5,644 nt of DNA from an uncultured Eubacterium sp. (GTDB lineage: Bacteria > Bacillota > Clostridia > Lachnospirales > Lachnospiraceae). The notes under the pieces are model-generated. The model ran no database searches, was not told the DNA's origin, and saw only the letters and a list, made by a program, of their open reading frames with translations. Made by a program: the position numbers and the translations under genes. The stretch is from the NCBI GenBank assembly GCA_905236225.1, contig CAJOPM010000228.1:1-5644 (forward strand). Reading direction: 5' to 3'. Below, piece after piece: positions 5,344-5,644 of the stretch. Position 1 is the stretch's first letter. Each line of letters opens with the position of its first letter.

Positions 5344-5644
5344 ATGCAGGAAATTAATTATGATGGTTCTAATATTTATATTGCAATAGATCTTAAATCA
5401 TTCTATGCCTCAGTAGAATGCGTTGAGAGAGAATTAGATCCGCTTAAGACCAATCTTGTCGTAGCAGATACCACAAGAACCGAAAAGACAATATGCCTTG
5501 CAGTATCTCCAAGCCTAAAAGCCTATGGGATTTCATCAAGAGCAAGATTATTTGAGGTAGTAGAGGCTGTAAAAAGAATTAACGCGCAAAGACTTGATGC
5601 GATTAAGAAAAATGATTTTAGTGAGGAGTCGTATGATGCAGATA
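5344..5644 (+). CDS. Y-family (UmuC/DinB-like) DNA polymerase, N-terminal part
   Basis: The first 100 codons are present and the frame is open to the window edge. The translation contains IAIDLKSFYASVE (13-25), the first catalytic motif of Y-family translesion polymerases: D16 is the expected metal-binding aspartate and Y21 the expected steric-gate residue after F20. RTEKTICLAVSPSLKAYGI (45-63) follows, which is the fingers/palm region as it appears in Firmicutes UmuC-like or UvrX-like proteins. Such enzymes copy across damaged DNA in the cytoplasm with low fidelity. The second acidic motif and the C-terminal little-finger domain lie beyond the window, so integrity cannot be judged. The gene is divergent from the hydrogenase gene with 195 bases between the start codons. 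I leave the symbol empty because DinB, UmuC and UvrX subfamilies cannot be separated on this fragment. Confidence 0.88.
   Translation, partial: MQEINYDGSNIYIAIDLKSFYASVECVERELDPLKTNLVVADTTRTEKTICLAVSPSLKAYGISSRARLFEVVEAVKRINAQRLDAIKKNDFSEESYDAD

Overview
The window looks like a chromosomal segment from an anaerobic, low-to-mid GC Gram-positive bacterium, most likely of the class Clostridia and plausibly Lachnospiraceae. This is inference from gene content: an [FeFe] hydrogenase of the group B type, a Firmicutes-type Y-family polymerase, strong GGAGG ribosome binding sites and TTG start codons. No marker gene fixes the taxon.

Layout. Positions 1-27 hold the apparent last codons of an unidentified upstream gene. 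A strong hairpin-plus-T-tract terminator follows at 89-133. Next comes a four-gene operon on the + strand for a branched-chain amino acid (LIV/HAAT) type ABC importer: livG-like ATPase (196-924, TTG start), livF-like ATPase (921-1655), livH-like permease (1673-2536) and livM-like permease (2549-3598, TTG start). Spacing is tight: a 4-base ATGA overlap, then gaps of 17 and 12 bases. A bidirectional terminator hairpin at 3606-3629 separates the operon from a convergent gene on the - strand (3646-5148). That gene encodes a 500-residue [FeFe] hydrogenase with a complete set of H-cluster cysteines and 16 further cysteines in ferredoxin-like motifs. Across a 195-base divergent intergenic region lies the start of a Y-family DNA polymerase gene (5344 to the window end, truncated by the window).

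How the genes work together. LivG and LivF would power the LivH/LivM channel to import an amino acid or related small solute. No substrate-binding protein is visible, so the substrate is unproven. The hydrogenase and polymerase are functionally unrelated to the transporter and appear to be independent units.

Most noteworthy signals: (1) a near-perfect 30-bp palindrome laid over the -35 element of the predicted hydrogenase promoter, with a second inverted repeat abutting the -35 of the predicted polymerase promoter; (2) the group B version of the H-cluster loops, with Gly replacing the usual Met next to a ligand cysteine; (3) a terminator ahead of livG whose loop is complementary to an upstream leader segment, suggesting possible attenuation; (4) opposite degeneracies in the two ATPases that predict one normal and one degenerate ATP site. 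I found no CRISPR array, tRNA, rRNA, insertion sequence or evident novel multi-gene system.
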